Source: an uncultured Bacteroidales bacterium (GTDB lineage: Bacteria > Bacteroidota > Bacteroidia > Bacteroidales > FEN-979). From it: 64,000 bases of DNA. Shown one piece after another: positions 33,927 through 42,266 of this stretch; position 1 is the stretch's first letter, and each line of letters starts with the position of its first letter. The position numbers were made by a program, and so were the translations under genes. The stretch lies in contig CAIVAT010000095.1 in assembly GCA_903903985.1 (NCBI GenBank), positions 17,270 through 81,269 on the forward strand. The letters run 5' to 3'. A model generated the notes under the pieces. It saw only the letters and a program-made list of their open reading frames with translations. It was not told where the DNA came from and made no database searches.

Positions 33927-36074
33927 TCAAAATGTATAGCCTGCATTGATTGAAAAATAATAATCTCTTGGAGCGCCTGCTTCGTAATACCTTTTGTTTG
34001 CAGCGTTGGTATTGGTAAAGCCTACATAAATTTCATCAAAGAGGTTATTGATCCCGGCTGAAGCCATCAGATTGAATTTCCCGAATTTAACATCCAGGCC
34101 GATCAACCCGTTCAGCAGGTTATATGCATTGGTCTTATCGGTGTTTTCATCATCGACCCAAAGACCGCCGATCCCCTGGTAGCTGGCTTTGACAAACGCA
34201 TTCAGGTGATTTCCTACCGGCCGGGTATAGGTGAGCGACAGGTACACATTGTTTTGCGGAACACTTGGCACAATATCTCCTGAAAAATCCTTATCCGTTT
34301 CGATCAGTGTTCCGGTCGAATCAGCCCCGATGGCCCTGGCTTCATAGGAAAGGTACCTGAAATGGGACCATGTGCAGGTCATTCCCAGGTTCAACCCCTT
34401 GCAAATTTCAACATGGGCGCCCAATTCAACGCCAAGCCGGTTTGTTTTTGCCGCATTCCGGTAATATACTTCTCCCAGTACTTCATAAGGGATGATCTCA
34501 TTGCCGATGCGGATGTTGAAAAACGAAGCTTCATAGATAAATCGTGTGAAAAATTTCTTGTCCCACCTGTAGATGCTGCCTTTCATGCCAAGTTCAAAAT
34601 TTTGCGATTCCTGTGGGTTGAGGTCCCCGTTAAACAGATAAGCAGGGTCGGGACTTCCCATTTCGTTGGAGGCCGGTGCGTCAAAACTCCACCCGTACGA
34701 GGTATAAACCGCCATCATCGGGGTCAGTTTATAATTCAATGCCAGCTTGGGAGTAAATGCGTTGAATGGCCTGTGATCACTGCGGGAAGGAAGGGTCTCC
34801 TCCGTTTGATCATAGATCACATTGTCGTATCGGCTTGTTAACAGCACAAACATTTTTTCCTTAAGAATTTCGAAATTGTCGGAGATATAAAATCCTTTAT
34901 TGACAATGTCTTCACTTTCAATTTGCAGGATCTGGTCTCCCCTGGCGCCATTGATGTTGTCATAATATTCTGTTCTAGCGGGTTGACTGAACAGGTCGCC
35001 GCCCACGGAAAATTCATTATGGCGCAAACCGATCATCGACTTGTTGACATACCGTGCACTCAAACCCAGTCCATAACGGTTGATGATCCGGTAGTCCTTG
35101 GCCGTACGCTCAAAATATTTGATGGTACCGTAAGCAGTCACTTCAATTTCATTGTTTAAATTTCCCCCGAAAATGGCGTCGTACCTGATGCCAACTCTTC
35201 CTTTGGTGGTGATCCGTTTTTCGTCGCGGCTCACCGACTTTGGATCAGCCTGCCAGGGGTTCTGCTGAAATTCCTCTTTGGTCAATGACCCCGGAAGTCT
35301 GATGATCCCATCCACAAAATAACCGAGAATGGAAAGTTTGGTATGCGGCGACGGCGTTGACTCAAGCACCATATTGAGGATGTGCCAGTTTTCATTGTTA
35401 TGCTGCCGGTAACCATCGTAATTCACATAGCTGTAAGTCGTAAGCAGGCGGTAGCTGTTGGTTTTCACAGCTGCCTTCACCCCGTTTTTATGCAGCCCGA
35501 AGGAGCCGAACTGGTTGAACTGGACCACGGATGACCTGTTAAAATCGATGTCATTGATAAAATCAACCACTCCTCCGGGGGCATTGGTATAGAGCGAAGA
35601 GGCATTGCCTTTGACGATTTCTATCCTGCCAATGGAATTAAAATCAAGGGCTTCCAGCCTGGTTTGTCCATCTGGTTCCGACTCGGGGATGTCATCCAGC
35701 AATATCCGGACTCCCCTTACCCCTGAATTTGACCTGCTTCCGAATCCCCTGATGGAAAACCTCACATCATGATCGCCATAACGTGATTGCAGGAATAATC
35801 CCGGAACAGCGGGGAGGATGTCATCGGATCCGATTTTCCGATCGTATTTGAAGTTTGGATAATTCAACCGTACCACCGAATACGGAATATCGATGATTCG
35901 CTTCGAGACCCTGGTTGCGGTAATGACGACCTCCTCAAGTTCCCTGTATAAACTGTCTGAGGGGATCGGGACCGTATCGGCAAGCCTGGGCTCCTGGGCA
36001 AAACCGGCTGAATTTCCAAAGATCAGAAATCCAGTGAACAGGAATACCGGCACGATGCAAAGGAATTTTTTCAT
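33927..36074 (-). CDS. TonB-dependent outer-membrane receptor
   Basis: 715 residues. Signal peptide (ending AGFAQ), a TonB-box-like segment LEEVVITATRVS (about 47-58), the plug domain (about 60-172, with IRGFGSRSNSGVRG and RIEIVKGNASSLY), then a beta-barrel to the C-terminal aromatic NAGYTF. Receptors of this type import siderophores, metal chelates or oligosaccharides. The cargo cannot be told from the sequence, and no SusD partner is adjacent, which argues against a classical glycan-utilisation locus. Its stop codon overlaps the start of a plug-less paralogue. TAATTTTG on the minus strand (36083-36090) may be the -7 element. Confidence 0.93.
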   Translation of the reverse strand: MKKFLCIVPVFLFTGFLIFGNSAGFAQEPRLADTVPIPSDSLYRELEEVVITATRVSKRIIDIPYSVVRLNYPNFKYDRKIGSDDILPAVPGLFLQSRYGDHDVRFSIRGFGSRSNSGVRGVRILLDDIPESEPDGQTRLEALDFNSIGRIEIVKGNASSLYTNAPGGVVDFINDIDFNRSSVVQFNQFGSFGLHKNGVKAAVKTNSYRLLTTYSYVNYDGYRQHNNENWHILNMVLESTPSPHTKLSILGYFVDGIIRLPGSLTKEEFQQNPWQADPKSVSRDEKRITTKGRVGIRYDAIFGGNLNNEIEVTAYGTIKYFERTAKDYRIINRYGLGLSARYVNKSMIGLRHNEFSVGGDLFSQPARTEYYDNINGARGDQILQIESEDIVNKGFYISDNFEILKEKMFVLLTSRYDNVIYDQTEETLPSRSDHRPFNAFTPKLALNYKLTPMMAVYTSYGWSFDAPASNEMGSPDPAYLFNGDLNPQESQNFELGMKGSIYRWDKKFFTRFIYEASFFNIRIGNEIIPYEVLGEVYYRNAAKTNRLGVELGAHVEICKGLNLGMTCTWSHFRYLSYEARAIGADSTGTLIETDKDFSGDIVPSVPQNNVYLSLTYTRPVGNHLNAFVKASYQGIGGLWVDDENTDKTNAYNLLNGLIGLDVKFGKFNLMASAGINNLFDEIYVGFTNTNAANKRYYEAGAPRDYYFSINAGYTF

Positions 36075-36082
36075 ATCCCCTG

Positions 36083-36090
36083 CAAAATTA
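36083..36090 (-). promoter_or_regulatory. possible -7 element of the TonB-receptor operon
   Basis: TAATTTTG on the minus strand fits TAnnTTTG and lies 8 bp before the ATG at 36074, implying a very short leader. No -33 box is evident. Confidence 0.32.
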
Positions 36091-36145
36091 ATGAATTTAC
36101 CCTCCAGGAGACTGCCTGATGCTGGTTTTACAAATTTTATAACCC

Positions 36146-36198
36146 GACCCTTGGAGGGTCCGTGACCCCCAAGGGTTTAAATAACGCACCAATGGTGC
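36146..36198. repeat. REP-like hairpins upstream of the TonB receptor
   Basis: GACCC-TTGGA-GGGTC (36146-36160) and GCACC-AAT-GGTGC (36186-36198), with a weaker ACCC...GGGT element between them. Their size and the TAAAT tail resemble the short palindromes elsewhere in the window. Confidence 0.55.
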
Positions 36199-36391
36199 TA
36201 AATGCCCCATATAGCTGAGGTCTCTTTTAATGCCTGGATATCACAGGGAAAATAATTTTCACATTATTAATAATAAAAATTCCAGGCAACCAATACACAC
36301 GCAATCCAACCATAACAATACTTGCCAACAATATTAATTAAAATTTTGAATATCATTGTTTTGCTAAATAAAAAAAAACCGATTCTGACTC

Positions 36392-36420
36392 TTGGTCAAT
36401 ATTTATAATTCGTACCTTTG
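36392..36420 (+). promoter_or_regulatory. promoter of the Ig-repeat surface protein
   Basis: TTGG (36392-36395), 17 bp, then TACCTTTG (36413-36420), matching the Bacteroidota -7 consensus. The ATG at 36442 is 21 bp downstream. Confidence 0.62.
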
Positions 36421-36441
36421 CAACAACCAAATTGTATTCTC

Positions 36442-39400
36442 ATGAAAAACCATACTTATTTAACCTATCTTATTTTATTGATCTTCTGTTGTTTTTCCCT
36501 TGAACTTGTTGCTCAGGTGCGCATCAACGATGGAATCACCGGTGGCACGAACAGTGCCCTGCTTGATATCAATTCTCATGACAAAGGGCTGTTGGTCCCC
36601 CGTCTTAGTACAGTCAGACGTGACCAGATTCCCTCGCCTGCAACAGGGCTTTTTATTTACAATACAACTACAAGTCATTTCAATTATTACAACGGCAATT
36701 CATGGTACCAGATTGAATCTACACCCGTTTCAAACATTACCGGAACGAAAAGGCCGGGTGGCGGGATTTCTATTTCATCGATCGCGAACAAACTGCCAGA
36801 CAGTTCTGCCATGCTGGATGCAAGCGATACCATCAGGGGTTTCCTGCCTCCCAGAACCACCCAGGGAGCGATCATCAACCCTGAAAACGGATTGATTATT
36901 TACGATATTTCCAGCAACCAGCTGAAATATTTTTTCGACACCAAATGGTACCCGGTTTGTGCTGTCCTCACTGAGACATCCGGACCAGCAACCGGAACCC
37001 AGGATTCTCCTGGTGTTGCGATCAACACTAGCGGCGCAGGCCCCCATCATTCGGCAATCGTAGATGTTACTTCGTCCAGCAAAGGGATGCTGATCCCACG
37101 CCTGACCAACCTTGAACGGGATGAGTTATTACCGGCAACCGGGCTCACCATTTTCAATACCTCTGCTAAAACAATTGAGTATTTTGATGGCACCACCTGG
37201 CTGGCAATGAATATCATATTGCCTGTAGATGTCACCATTTCTGCCACTGCCATGCAGGTTTGTGCCGGAGTTGAAGTGATTTTTACCGCAACCCCGATCA
37301 ACGGAGGAGCGAATCCTCAATTCCAGTGGAAAATCAATAACACCGCCATCACCGGTGCAACCAATTCATCCTATACTTACGCCCCGCAGAACAATGACCA
37401 GGTTACGTGCAGTTTAACATCCAGCCTGGTCTGTTCATCCGGAAGCCCGGCCACATCAAATGTATTAACCATGACGGTTTTTCCGCTTTTGCAGGTCGCT
37501 GTCTCGATCCAACCGGCGGTTAACCCTGTTTGTGAACATACACTGGTAACATTTACGGCAACCCCCTTCCATGGTGGCACTGCACCGTTGTATCAATGGA
37601 AATTGAACGGGGATGATATAGCCGGGGCGACTAATGCTACTTATTCTTTCATCCCTGTAAACGATGATGCCATTTCGTGCGAACTTACTTCGAACGCGGT
37701 CTGCCCCTCAGGCAACCCGGCTGCATCCAATGTCGTTTACATGACGGTAAATCCGTTATTGCCAGCCAGCATATCGATTGCTCCATCGGCCAACCCGGTT
37801 TGTGCGCAGACCTCAGTAAAATTTACGGCTTCCGTCATCAATGGCGGCATTTCGCCGTTGTATCAATGGAAGCTGCAGGGCAATGATATCCCAGGGGCAA
37901 CCAGTTCTGAATATATCTATGTACCAGTGAACGGTGATATCATCACCTGCAAACTTACCTCCAGTGAACCTTGTGCCATTAACAATCCTGTAGTTTCCGG
38001 TGGGGTGACCATGACCGTCCATCCGCTTTTACCGGTCAGCATTGCCATTGCACCCTCGGCAAACCCTGTTTGCGCGCAAACACAGGTAACATTTACTTCA
38101 GTTGTCCTGAATGGCGGGTCAGCGCCGGTGTATCAATGGAGACTGTATGGCGCAGAAATTCACGGGGCAACTGATGCCACTTATTCCTACGTCCCTGTGA
38201 ATAATGATCCGGTTTCCTGCCAGGTGATTTCCAATGCCACCTGTGCCATTGACAATCCTGCCATTTCAAACGAAGTGCTCATGACGGTTCATCCACTTTT
38301 ACCGGTCAGCATATCCATTGCGCCATCGGCAAACCCGGTTTGTGCGCAGACACAGGTGACCTTTACATCAGCCATCGTGAATGGCGGCACTGCACCGTTG
38401 TATCAATGGAAATTAAACGACAATGATATAAGCGGGGCAACTGAAGCTTCCTATACCTATGTTCCTGTGGAAGGCGATGCGATTACCTGTAAACTGACCT
38501 CCAATGCCATTTGTCCGACAGGGAACCCGGCCATTTCCAATGTGATAACCATGACGGTTTACCCGCTTTTACCAGTCAGCATAACCATTACACCTTCAGG
38601 AAACCCGGTTTGTGCACAGACTTCGGTTACATATACCTCTGCCATTACGAATGGCGGCGCGGCACCATCCTATCAATGGAAACTGAACGGAAATGACGTA
38701 CCTGGGGCGACTGATGCTGCTTTTACCTATGTACCGGTGAATGATGATGTGATCACATGCAAACTGACTTCAAACGCTACCTGCGCTACCGGCAATCCGG
38801 CCATTTCAAACCCGGTAACCATGACGGTTCATCCGCTTAAACCGGTCAGCATTACCATCGCACCATCTGATAACCCGGTTTGTGCACAGACATCGGTAAC
38901 ATATACTTCGACCATCGTGCATGGCGGCGTTGCACCTTTATATCAGTGGAAACTGAACGGAAATGATATCCCGGGTGCAACCAATGCTTCTTATACGTTC
39001 GTCCCCGTGGATGGCGATGCAATCACCTGCAAACTGACCTCCAATGCTGTTTGTGCCGTTGACAACCCTGCCCTCTCGAATGTGGTGACCATGACCGTTC
39101 ACCCGCTTTTACCGGTGAGCATTTCAATATCACCGTCGGCAAATCCGGTTTGTGCGCAGACTTCGGTCACATATACCTCCTCAATCATTCATGGCGGATT
39201 TGCTCCTTTATACCAGTGGAATTTAAACGGGAATGACATTCCGGGGGCAACTGAATCCACCTACACCTATGTCCCGGTGGACGCTGATGCAATTACCTGC
39301 AAACTGACATCCAATGCAACCTGTCCGACGGGCAACCCGGCCATTTCGAATGCAGTGATCATGACGGTTCACCCGCTTTTACCGGTCAGCATTTCAATCT

Positions 39401-41334
39401 CACCATCCGCAAACCCGGTTTGTGCGCAGACATCTGTCACCTATACATCAGCCATCACGAATGGTGGTTTGGCCCCGTTGTATCAATGGAAACTGAACGG
39501 AACGAATATCCCGGGGGCAACCGATGCGACTTATACCTATGTCCCGGTGAACGATGATGTGATCAGTTGCAGGCTGACTTCCAATGCAATTTGTGCAATT
39601 GACAATCCTGCCATTTCGAATTTACTGCAGATGACGGTGCATCCGCTGTTACCGGTGAGCATTACCATTGCACCTTCTGCAAATCCGGTTTGTGCGCAGA
39701 CAACGGTCACCTTCACTTCAACCATCGTAAATGGCGGCCTGGCCCCGTTGTATCAATGGAAACTGAATGGAAATGACATTCCAGGAGCAACCAATAATGC
39801 GTACTCCTATGTTCCCGTTAATAATGATGCGATCACCTGCAAACTCACTTCCAATGCAACCTGTGCCATCGACAATCCTGCCATTTCAAACGAGGTAGAA
39901 ATGACTGTCTATCCACTTTTACCGGTCAGCATTACCATTGCGCCATCTGCAAATCCGGTTTGTGCGCAAACCACGGTAACATTCGTGTCAAACATCACGC
40001 ATGGCGGTTCTGCGCCGTTGTATCAATGGAAAGTGAATGGAAGTGACGTCCCCGGTGCAACCAATGCTAACTATGCATACGTACCCGTCAACAATGATGT
40101 TGTGCAATGTAAACTGACCTCTAATGCGACATGCGCTATCAACACCCCGGCCCTCTCCAACGTAATTGTCATGATCGTCAACCCGTTGCTGCCAGTGAGC
40201 ATTTCAATTTCACCCTCGGTTAACCCGGTTTGTGCATTGACACCGGTTACATTCTCATCAACCAATATCAATGGGGGCTCTGCACCATTGTATCAATGGA
40301 AATTGAACGGAACGGATATCTCAGGTGCAACCAATGCAACGTACATCGGCTCCCTTACAAGCAGCGGGGCTATTACCTGTAGGATTACCTCCAGCGAAAC
40401 CTGTGCAACAGGAAGTCCTGCCATTTCAAACACGATCAATATGACCGTTATCCCGCTGATCCCGGTGAGCATTTCGATCACTGCCTCGGCAAACCCCATA
40501 TCGGTAGGAACACCGGTAACATTTACAGCTACTTATACCAACGGGGGTTCTTCACCGCTTTTTCAATGGAAAAAGAACGGAACATCTATATCGGGGGCAA
40601 CCACTACCACTTATACCTACAACCCGGTAAATAACGACAATGTAACCTGTGTGCTTACCTCCAGCCTTACAGGATGTTTGTCAGGGAACCCGGTCGTTTC
40701 AAACGTCATTGTCATGCTTGTTGCCGATGCGGGAGGCGCCTGCCCTGGCACCCCTACTGTTACCTACTCAAACAAAACGTATAACACGGTACAGATAGGC
40801 GTTCAATGCTGGTTCAGGGAAAACCTCGACGTCGGGCTGCGCATTGACAATACCGTAACACAATCCGACAACCAAATCATCGAGAAATACTGTTATGCCA
40901 ACCTTCAGTCGAACTGCGATATTTATGGCGGTTTGTATAAATGGGACGAATTAATGAAATATGTTACTACCCCCAGGGCACAAGGAATATGCCCGGATGG
41001 CTGGCACGTACCAGACAGTACACAGTTTGGCATATTGTCAACCTTCCTTGGAGGCGATGCGGCCGCAGGACAGAAGATGAAAGAGGCGGGGACTGTTCAC
41101 TGGCTGACTTCCATTTATCCGGGAAACAATTCGAGTGGTTTCACGGGGTTGGGCAACGGGCATCTTTTCAGCGGAGCCTATGTAAACATGTACAAGTTTG
41201 GCTATTTCTATACTTCAACACAGAATTCAACAACCGATGCCTGGTATCGCAACCTGGCATATACCGGATATTCCTTGTTCAAAAACCTCAACACGAAGAC
41301 AACACCTGAGGCCGTGCGCTGTTTGAAGAATTGA
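36442..41334 (+). CDS. large exported surface protein: thirteen Ig-like repeats and a FISUMP C-terminal domain
   Basis: 1630 residues from the ATG at 36442; the upstream TTG at 36418 is part of the promoter. A signal peptide ends LELVAQ. Three related N-terminal modules each start SALLDI/SAMLDA/SAIVDV and contain a GL(F/I/T)IYN-type strand. Thirteen Ig-like units of 90 residues follow (about 254-1423), each with PVCAQT, YQWKLNG, IPGAT, YVPV and CKLTSN. The C-terminal domain of about 200 residues matches the Fibrobacter succinogenes major paralogous (FISUMP) family: YNTVQIGVQCWFREN, CPDGWHVPD, SGFTGLGNG, EAVRC. Probably a long adhesin-like stalk with a terminal head. No T9SS sorting domain is visible. 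The gene converges on the Ehr-type cluster with a 5-bp gap. Confidence 0.88.
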   Translation: MKNHTYLTYLILLIFCCFSLELVAQVRINDGITGGTNSALLDINSHDKGLLVPRLSTVRRDQIPSPATGLFIYNTTTSHFNYYNGNSWYQIESTPVSNITGTKRPGGGISISSIANKLPDSSAMLDASDTIRGFLPPRTTQGAIINPENGLIIYDISSNQLKYFFDTKWYPVCAVLTETSGPATGTQDSPGVAINTSGAGPHHSAIVDVTSSSKGMLIPRLTNLERDELLPATGLTIFNTSAKTIEYFDGTTWLAMNIILPVDVTISATAMQVCAGVEVIFTATPINGGANPQFQWKINNTAITGATNSSYTYAPQNNDQVTCSLTSSLVCSSGSPATSNVLTMTVFPLLQVAVSIQPAVNPVCEHTLVTFTATPFHGGTAPLYQWKLNGDDIAGATNATYSFIPVNDDAISCELTSNAVCPSGNPAASNVVYMTVNPLLPASISIAPSANPVCAQTSVKFTASVINGGISPLYQWKLQGNDIPGATSSEYIYVPVNGDIITCKLTSSEPCAINNPVVSGGVTMTVHPLLPVSIAIAPSANPVCAQTQVTFTSVVLNGGSAPVYQWRLYGAEIHGATDATYSYVPVNNDPVSCQVISNATCAIDNPAISNEVLMTVHPLLPVSISIAPSANPVCAQTQVTFTSAIVNGGTAPLYQWKLNDNDISGATEASYTYVPVEGDAITCKLTSNAICPTGNPAISNVITMTVYPLLPVSITITPSGNPVCAQTSVTYTSAITNGGAAPSYQWKLNGNDVPGATDAAFTYVPVNDDVITCKLTSNATCATGNPAISNPVTMTVHPLKPVSITIAPSDNPVCAQTSVTYTSTIVHGGVAPLYQWKLNGNDIPGATNASYTFVPVDGDAITCKLTSNAVCAVDNPALSNVVTMTVHPLLPVSISISPSANPVCAQTSVTYTSSIIHGGFAPLYQWNLNGNDIPGATESTYTYVPVDADAITCKLTSNATCPTGNPAISNAVIMTVHPLLPVSISISPSANPVCAQTSVTYTSAITNGGLAPLYQWKLNGTNIPGATDATYTYVPVNDDVISCRLTSNAICAIDNPAISNLLQMTVHPLLPVSITIAPSANPVCAQTTVTFTSTIVNGGLAPLYQWKLNGNDIPGATNNAYSYVPVNNDAITCKLTSNATCAIDNPAISNEVEMTVYPLLPVSITIAPSANPVCAQTTVTFVSNITHGGSAPLYQWKVNGSDVPGATNANYAYVPVNNDVVQCKLTSNATCAINTPALSNVIVMIVNPLLPVSISISPSVNPVCALTPVTFSSTNINGGSAPLYQWKLNGTDISGATNATYIGSLTSSGAITCRITSSETCATGSPAISNTINMTVIPLIPVSISITASANPISVGTPVTFTATYTNGGSSPLFQWKKNGTSISGATTTTYTYNPVNNDNVTCVLTSSLTGCLSGNPVVSNVIVMLVADAGGACPGTPTVTYSNKTYNTVQIGVQCWFRENLDVGLRIDNTVTQSDNQIIEKYCYANLQSNCDIYGGLYKWDELMKYVTTPRAQGICPDGWHVPDSTQFGILSTFLGGDAAAGQKMKEAGTVHWLTSIYPGNNSSGFTGLGNGHLFSGAYVNMYKFGYFYTSTQNSTTDAWYRNLAYTGYSLFKNLNTKTTPEAVRCLKN
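37201..40713 (+). repeat. thirteen tandem units of 270 bp encoding Ig-like domains
   Basis: The conserved word ATGAC(G/C)GT...CCGCT recurs at 37471, 37741, 38011, 38281, 38551, 38821, 39091, 39361, 39631, 39901, 40171 and 40441, exactly 270 bp apart each time. The units differ at many synonymous and some coding positions but contain no indel until the last one, which is one codon longer. Confidence 0.92.
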
Positions 41335-41339
41335 TTAAA

Positions 41340-42125
41340 TCAGGATCTTCCGATCAAATCGAGGATTCCATTGATGAAGGTGAGGGGGTGCGGCGGATTC
41401 CCGGGAACATAGAGATCCACAGGATGGATGTCTAAAAATTCCCGGTTAATTGCCGCACTTCCGCTGAAAATACCGCTGCTGATGGCATCGGTACCTGCCA
41501 GGATGATCAGTTTCGGGGATGGGATGGCATCATAACAGATCTGAAGGGCTTCGGACATGTTTTGTGAAATGGGGCCGGTGATGACGATGCCGTCGGCATG
41601 GCGGGGTGAAGCAACGAATTCAATGCCATACCGGCCCATGTCGAAGTTCACATTCCCGGATGCATTCAGTTCCATTTCGGTTGAATTATCACCTGCCGCC
41701 GAAACCTGGCGAAGTTTCAGCGCGTGCCTGAAAAATGAGTGAATTTCATTTCGTACCCGGGCGGGATCAAGCCTTACAGGCTGATCGGTTCCGGAGGCAA
41801 CCATGAGCCGCTCCCGGATATTGGTGGCGATCTTATGGTCGTTGGTAAACCTGATCCTGCCGGGAAGTGCAAATTCACACTCCCTGCAGAAGACACATTT
41901 TCCCAGGTCGATCGTACAAGTGACAGAAAGCCCGCCTTGAACAGTGGCATTCACTTCGATCGCGTTGACAGGACACATGTTGCTGATCATCTCTGTTTCA
42001 CCAACGCTGATATCGCCGCTGATGACCGGGCGGCCACGGAAAATTTCAGGCAGCACAGCATTTCGAAGGTCCGGAACAAATTGCATTCCATGACGGCGAA
42101 AAATGTTGATCTCTTTTAATGGCAT
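41340..42125 (-). CDS. Ehr-type small subunit: ferredoxin-like domain fused to a NuoB/HyfI-like domain lacking cluster cysteines
   Basis: 261 residues, last gene of the complex. Residues 25-95 correspond to a two-cluster ferredoxin. The first three cysteines of motif I are absent, but Cys51 (CPVNAI), Cys77, Cys80 and Cys83 (CVFCREC) remain, which is exactly the ligand set of one [4Fe-4S] cluster. The fourth position of motif II is Leu87. Residues 150-261 match NuoB/HyfI (GIEFVASPRHAD, VITGPISQNM, PVDLYVPGNPP). All four proximal-cluster cysteines are replaced: the CxxC region reads NASGNVN (154-160), the third position is Asp213 and the fourth is Asn243. It probably docks on the large subunit without carrying the usual proximal cluster. 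Confidence 0.82.
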   Translation of the reverse strand: MPLKEINIFRRHGMQFVPDLRNAVLPEIFRGRPVISGDISVGETEMISNMCPVNAIEVNATVQGGLSVTCTIDLGKCVFCRECEFALPGRIRFTNDHKIATNIRERLMVASGTDQPVRLDPARVRNEIHSFFRHALKLRQVSAAGDNSTEMELNASGNVNFDMGRYGIEFVASPRHADGIVITGPISQNMSEALQICYDAIPSPKLIILAGTDAISSGIFSGSAAINREFLDIHPVDLYVPGNPPHPLTFINGILDLIGRS

Positions 42126-42151
42126 TTCTGATTTATTAGTTTTCGCATAAT

Positions 42152-42170
42152 CCCGCGCCTACGGTGCGGG
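42152..42170. repeat. REP-like hairpin between complex genes
   Basis: CCCGCGCC-TAC-GGTGCGGG, an 8-bp stem with one G-U pair, in the 141-bp gap between the small- and large-subunit genes. Confidence 0.55.
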
Positions 42171-42229
42171 AAACCACTTGATTTCTGCCGGGCTTGCAAA
42201 TTGGAACTCCGACGCAGCTTAATGACTCT

Positions 42230-42264
42230 ACCCTGTTACCCTGTTACCCTGTTACCCTGTTACC
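42230..42264. repeat. 8-bp tandem repeat ACCCTGTT, four copies plus ACC
   Basis: Perfect copies at 42230, 42238, 42246 and 42254, ending immediately before the stop codon of the large-subunit gene. It could be a slippage-prone microsatellite. Confidence 0.9.
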
Positions 42265-42266
42265 AT

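Larger units (their letters stand above)
36075..36441. other. 367-bp divergent intergenic region
   Basis: Separates the TonB-receptor operon (minus) from the Ig-repeat protein (plus). It contains REP-like hairpins at 36146-36198, an AT-rich stretch at 36240-36400 and promoters at both ends. No gene seen. Confidence 0.5.

Noticed and set aside
32107..33930. Plug-less TonB receptor as a pseudogene
   Set aside because: The barrel frame is intact to the terminal aromatic residue and the gene keeps a signal peptide and coupling to its neighbours, so it is listed as a CDS with uncertain function.
37201..40713. CRISPR or satellite array because of strict periodicity
   Set aside because: The 270-bp units are coding, contain conserved Ig-like strands throughout and have no spacer structure.
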